Shown here one piece after another: positions 13,436-15,513 of a stretch of 15,513 bases of DNA. The stretch is from positions 1 through 15,513 of the forward strand of contig CATPAV010000158.1 in NCBI GenBank assembly GCA_955652245.1, in the 5' to 3' direction. This DNA is from an uncultured Candidatus Udaeobacter sp. GTDB taxonomy: Bacteria > Verrucomicrobiota > Verrucomicrobiia > Chthoniobacterales > UBA10450. Both the position numbers and the translations under genes were made by a program. The notes below the pieces were generated by a model, which was not told the DNA's origin, searched no databases, and worked only from the letters and a program-made list of their open reading frames with translations. How positions within the stretch are numbered: the first letter of the stretch is position 1; every line of letters starts with the position of its first letter.

Positions 13436-14614
13436 ATGGGAATGTGGATCGGTCGAAATCGTAAAGCACGCGTGACCTATGGGTTCGATGAAATCGCGCT
13501 CGTCCCCGGTCGCGTCACGATTAATCCAAATGAAGTAGACATCACCTGTCGCCTGGCGCGTAAAGAGATGGAGCCGCTCGTATTGAAGATTCCGATTCTG
13601 GCGAGCGCGATGGATGGAGTTGTCGACGTTCGTTTCGCCATTGCCATGAGCAAACTTGGCGGCCTCGCCGTTCTAAATCTCGAAGGCGTACAGACACGCT
13701 ACAAAAATCCACAGGAGGTTTTGGAAAAAATTGTTGACGCGGACAAAGCCGAGATCACAGCGCTACTGCAAAGAATTTACCAGGAACCGGTCCAGGAAGA
13801 TTTGATCGCTGCGCGGGTGCGCCAGATCAAGGATAGCAGCGCGCTGGCTGCGGTTAGCTCGATTCCGCAACGGGCAGCTGAGTTCGGAAAGATTGCAGAG
13901 GAAGCAGGCGCGGATGTGTTCGTCGTGCAAAGCACAGTTTCTACAGTGCGTCACATTTCGTCTGAGTACAAATCACTCGATCTGGAGAAATTTTGTCGCG
14001 AGATGCGCATCCCGGTGATCGTCGGAAACACGGTGGGTTATGACGTAACCTTCGAAATCATGCAGTGCGGGCCGGCGGCGGTTTTGGTCGGGGTCGGGCC
14101 AGGAGCCGCTTGCACTTCGCGCGGCGTGCTCGGGCTGGGTGTGCCGCAAGTGACCGCAACCGTGGATTGCGCAGCGGCACGCGATGCCTACTTCAAAAAA
14201 ACGTCGCGCTATGTGCCGATCATTACCGATGGCGGAATGAGCAGAGGTGGGGACGTTTGCAAAGCGCTCGCTTGCGGCGCAGACGCTGTGATGGTGGGCA
14301 GCGCGTTTGCCAGGGCGCAAGAAGCGCCCGGCTGCGGCTACCACTGGGGCATGGCTACTCCACATGCCAACCTCCCCCGAGGGACACGCATTAAAGTGGG
14401 CGCCACTGGCTCGCTGAAACAGATTCTATTCGGTCCTGCAGAAGTTGACGATGGCAGCCAAAATCTGGTCGGCGCGATCACTACCTGCATGGGCAACGTC
14501 GGCGCTCGGAGCATTGCCGAATTCCAGCAAACCGAAATTATCATCGCGCCGTCGATCAGGACCGAAGGAAAACTGTTCCAAACCGTGCAAAGCGTCGGGA
14601 TGGGCACGAGCTGA
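13436..14614 (+). CDS. guaB3: GuaB3-type IMP dehydrogenase-family protein (no CBS domains)
   Basis: This 392-residue TIM-barrel protein belongs to the IMP dehydrogenase / GMP reductase family. It shows SAMDGVVD at 57-64, the catalytic loop GPGAACTSRG at 221-230 with the nucleophile at C226, DGGMSRGGD at 265-273 and MVGSAFA at 286-292. Canonical GuaB (about 490 residues) has two CBS domains inserted near residue 100. Here that place holds a short helical segment (about 85-135: QTRYKNP, LLQRIYQEPVQEDLIAARVRQIKD), the pattern I know from GuaB3 proteins of actinobacteria and cyanobacteria. It may make XMP from IMP or have a related activity; the substrate cannot be settled from the sequence. The ATG at 13436 has a GGAGAG Shine-Dalgarno nine bases upstream and lies two bases after the zinc-ribbon stop. 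Confidence 0.88.
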   Translation: MGMWIGRNRKARVTYGFDEIALVPGRVTINPNEVDITCRLARKEMEPLVLKIPILASAMDGVVDVRFAIAMSKLGGLAVLNLEGVQTRYKNPQEVLEKIVDADKAEITALLQRIYQEPVQEDLIAARVRQIKDSSALAAVSSIPQRAAEFGKIAEEAGADVFVVQSTVSTVRHISSEYKSLDLEKFCREMRIPVIVGNTVGYDVTFEIMQCGPAAVLVGVGPGAACTSRGVLGLGVPQVTATVDCAAARDAYFKKTSRYVPIITDGGMSRGGDVCKALACGADAVMVGSAFARAQEAPGCGYHWGMATPHANLPRGTRIKVGATGSLKQILFGPAEVDDGSQNLVGAITTCMGNVGARSIAEFQQTEIIIAPSIRTEGKLFQTVQSVGMGTS

Positions 14615-14650
14615 AAATAAAGTGAAAGGTGGCGAGCGAACGTTCCGGTC

Positions 14651-14671
14651 GCTGATCACTCGTCACTCATC
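14651..14671 (+). repeat. 7-bp tandem repeats (RCTSRTC) before fabF
   Basis: Units GCTGATC, ACTCGTC and ACTCATC follow one another and end nine bases before the fabF ATG. The last two differ by one base and match the ATTCGTC heptads before mraY in period, sequence, strand relative to the gene and distance to the start codon. This region has no Shine-Dalgarno. Confidence 0.75.
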
Positions 14672-14680
14672 GCTCTTTTT

Positions 14681-15513
14681 ATGAACAATCGCAGAGTTGT
14701 CATTACTGGCCTGGGCGCCATCACGCCTATCGGCAATGAGGTGGAGACGTTTTGGTCGAACCTTAAAAATGGCGTCAGCGGAATTCGCAGGATCCAGACG
14801 TTCGATACGACCGGCTACGATTGCCAGATCGCCGGCGAAGTGCGGGACTTCGACCCAAAGCCATTCTTCAAAAATCCGAAGGACATCCGGCGGACCGATC
14901 GTTTTACACAGCTCGCCATGGCTGCGGCGAAAATGGCACTCGACGACAGCGGCATAGATGTCGAAAAACTGAAGCGACGAGATCGCTTCGGCGTGATTGT
15001 CAGCAGTGGTATCGGGGGACTGAAAACGCTGCAGGATCAACACAACATCCTGCTCACAAAAGGTCCGTCGAGAAATTCTCCGTTCACGATTCCCATGTTG
15101 ATCAGCAACATGGCAAGTGGCCTCATCTCGATGGAATACGGGCTGCGCGGCCCAAATATGTGCATCGTTACTGCGTGCGCTACGTCAAATAACGCGATCG
15201 GGGAATCATGGCGGATAATCAAATTTGGCGATGCTGATATTTTCCTCGCCGGCGGTTCGGAAGCTTCAGTCGTGGCAATAGGTCTCGCCGGATTTTCGGC
15301 TATGAAGGCGCTTAGCACGCGCAACGACGAGCCCGAGCGTGCTTCGCGACCGTTCGACCGCGGCCGCGATGGATTTGTCATCAGCGAAGGCGCAGGAATC
15401 GTGGTGGTGGAAGAACTCGAACATGCTAAGGCGCGGGGTGCGAAGATTTACTGCGAACTCACCGGTTACGGACTTTCTGCGGACGCTTATCACATGACCG
15501 CACCACCGGCAGA
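14681..15513 (+). CDS. fabF: FabF, beta-ketoacyl-ACP synthase II, 3' part outside window
   Basis: FabF condenses malonyl-ACP with acyl-ACP in the cytoplasm during fatty acid chain elongation. The first 277 complete codons are visible and no stop occurs before the right edge. The protein begins NRRVVITGLGAITPIGN near residue 3-19, has VSSGIGG at about 107-113, the active-site cysteine in TACATSNNAIGE (C166), and SRPFDRGRDGFVISEGAG near 224-241. The last residues (DAYHMTAPPA) match the FabF family just before the catalytic histidines, which lie outside the window. The ATG at 14681 begins the conserved N-terminus and is preceded by CTCTTTTT, so there is no Shine-Dalgarno. The gap to the GuaB3-type gene is 66 bases and holds the heptad repeats. 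Confidence 0.95.
   Translation, partial: MNNRRVVITGLGAITPIGNEVETFWSNLKNGVSGIRRIQTFDTTGYDCQIAGEVRDFDPKPFFKNPKDIRRTDRFTQLAMAAAKMALDDSGIDVEKLKRRDRFGVIVSSGIGGLKTLQDQHNILLTKGPSRNSPFTIPMLISNMASGLISMEYGLRGPNMCIVTACATSNNAIGESWRIIKFGDADIFLAGGSEASVVAIGLAGFSAMKALSTRNDEPERASRPFDRGRDGFVISEGAGIVVVEELEHAKARGAKIYCELTGYGLSADAYHMTAPPA

Noticed and set aside
14630..14655. Imperfect palindrome AGCGA ... TCGCT between the GuaB3-type gene and fabF as a terminator
   Set aside because: The stem is five pairs with a nine-base loop, and the later T-run (14676-14680) is 20 bases away next to the fabF ATG.

Overview
The window is a chromosomal, housekeeping-type segment with no mobile element, CRISPR array or RNA gene that I can see. 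It is dominated by a division and cell wall (dcw) cluster on the minus strand, read right to left from about 10.6 kb to the left edge: mraZ, rsmH, ftsL-like, ftsI, murE, murF, mraY, murD, a LysM-domain membrane protein, and ftsW (cut by the left edge). Nearly all junctions overlap by 1-4 bases or are only a few bases apart, so the cluster is almost certainly one translationally coupled operon. Its promoter lies just upstream of mraZ and contains three copies of GTGG spaced exactly 10 bp apart, which looks like a MraZ autoregulatory operator.

The organism is a Gram-negative-type bacterium: MurE carries the DNPR motif for meso-diaminopimelate and there is an ExbB/ExbD/TonB-like gene set. The LysM gene between murD and ftsW is the position of the chlamydial gene annotated nlpD. 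With that gene order and the base composition I infer a Verrucomicrobiota (PVC superphylum) member, perhaps a soil Chthoniobacterales/Udaeobacter-like lineage. The phylum is a moderate-confidence inference and the genus-level guess is weak.

On the plus strand, diverging from mraZ, are a small exported protein built of four 26-residue YD-type repeats; an ExbB/TolQ-ExbD/TolR pair followed by a TonB-like protein and a tiny membrane zinc-ribbon protein, the last three overlapping or nearly so; a short IMP dehydrogenase-family protein of GuaB3 type without CBS domains; and the start of fabF (beta-ketoacyl-ACP synthase II), cut by the right edge. From exbB to fabF the genes point the same way with short gaps and may be one operon that mixes envelope energy transduction, purine metabolism and fatty acid synthesis.

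The observations most worth following are: 7-bp tandem repeats (ATTCGTC / ACTCRTC) ending 8-9 bases before the start codons of both mraY and fabF; the MraZ-type operator; an 18-codon mini-ORF that overlaps the LysM stop and ends one codon before, and in frame with, ftsW; the LysM protein itself; and the unrecognised zinc-ribbon protein coupled to the TonB-like gene.
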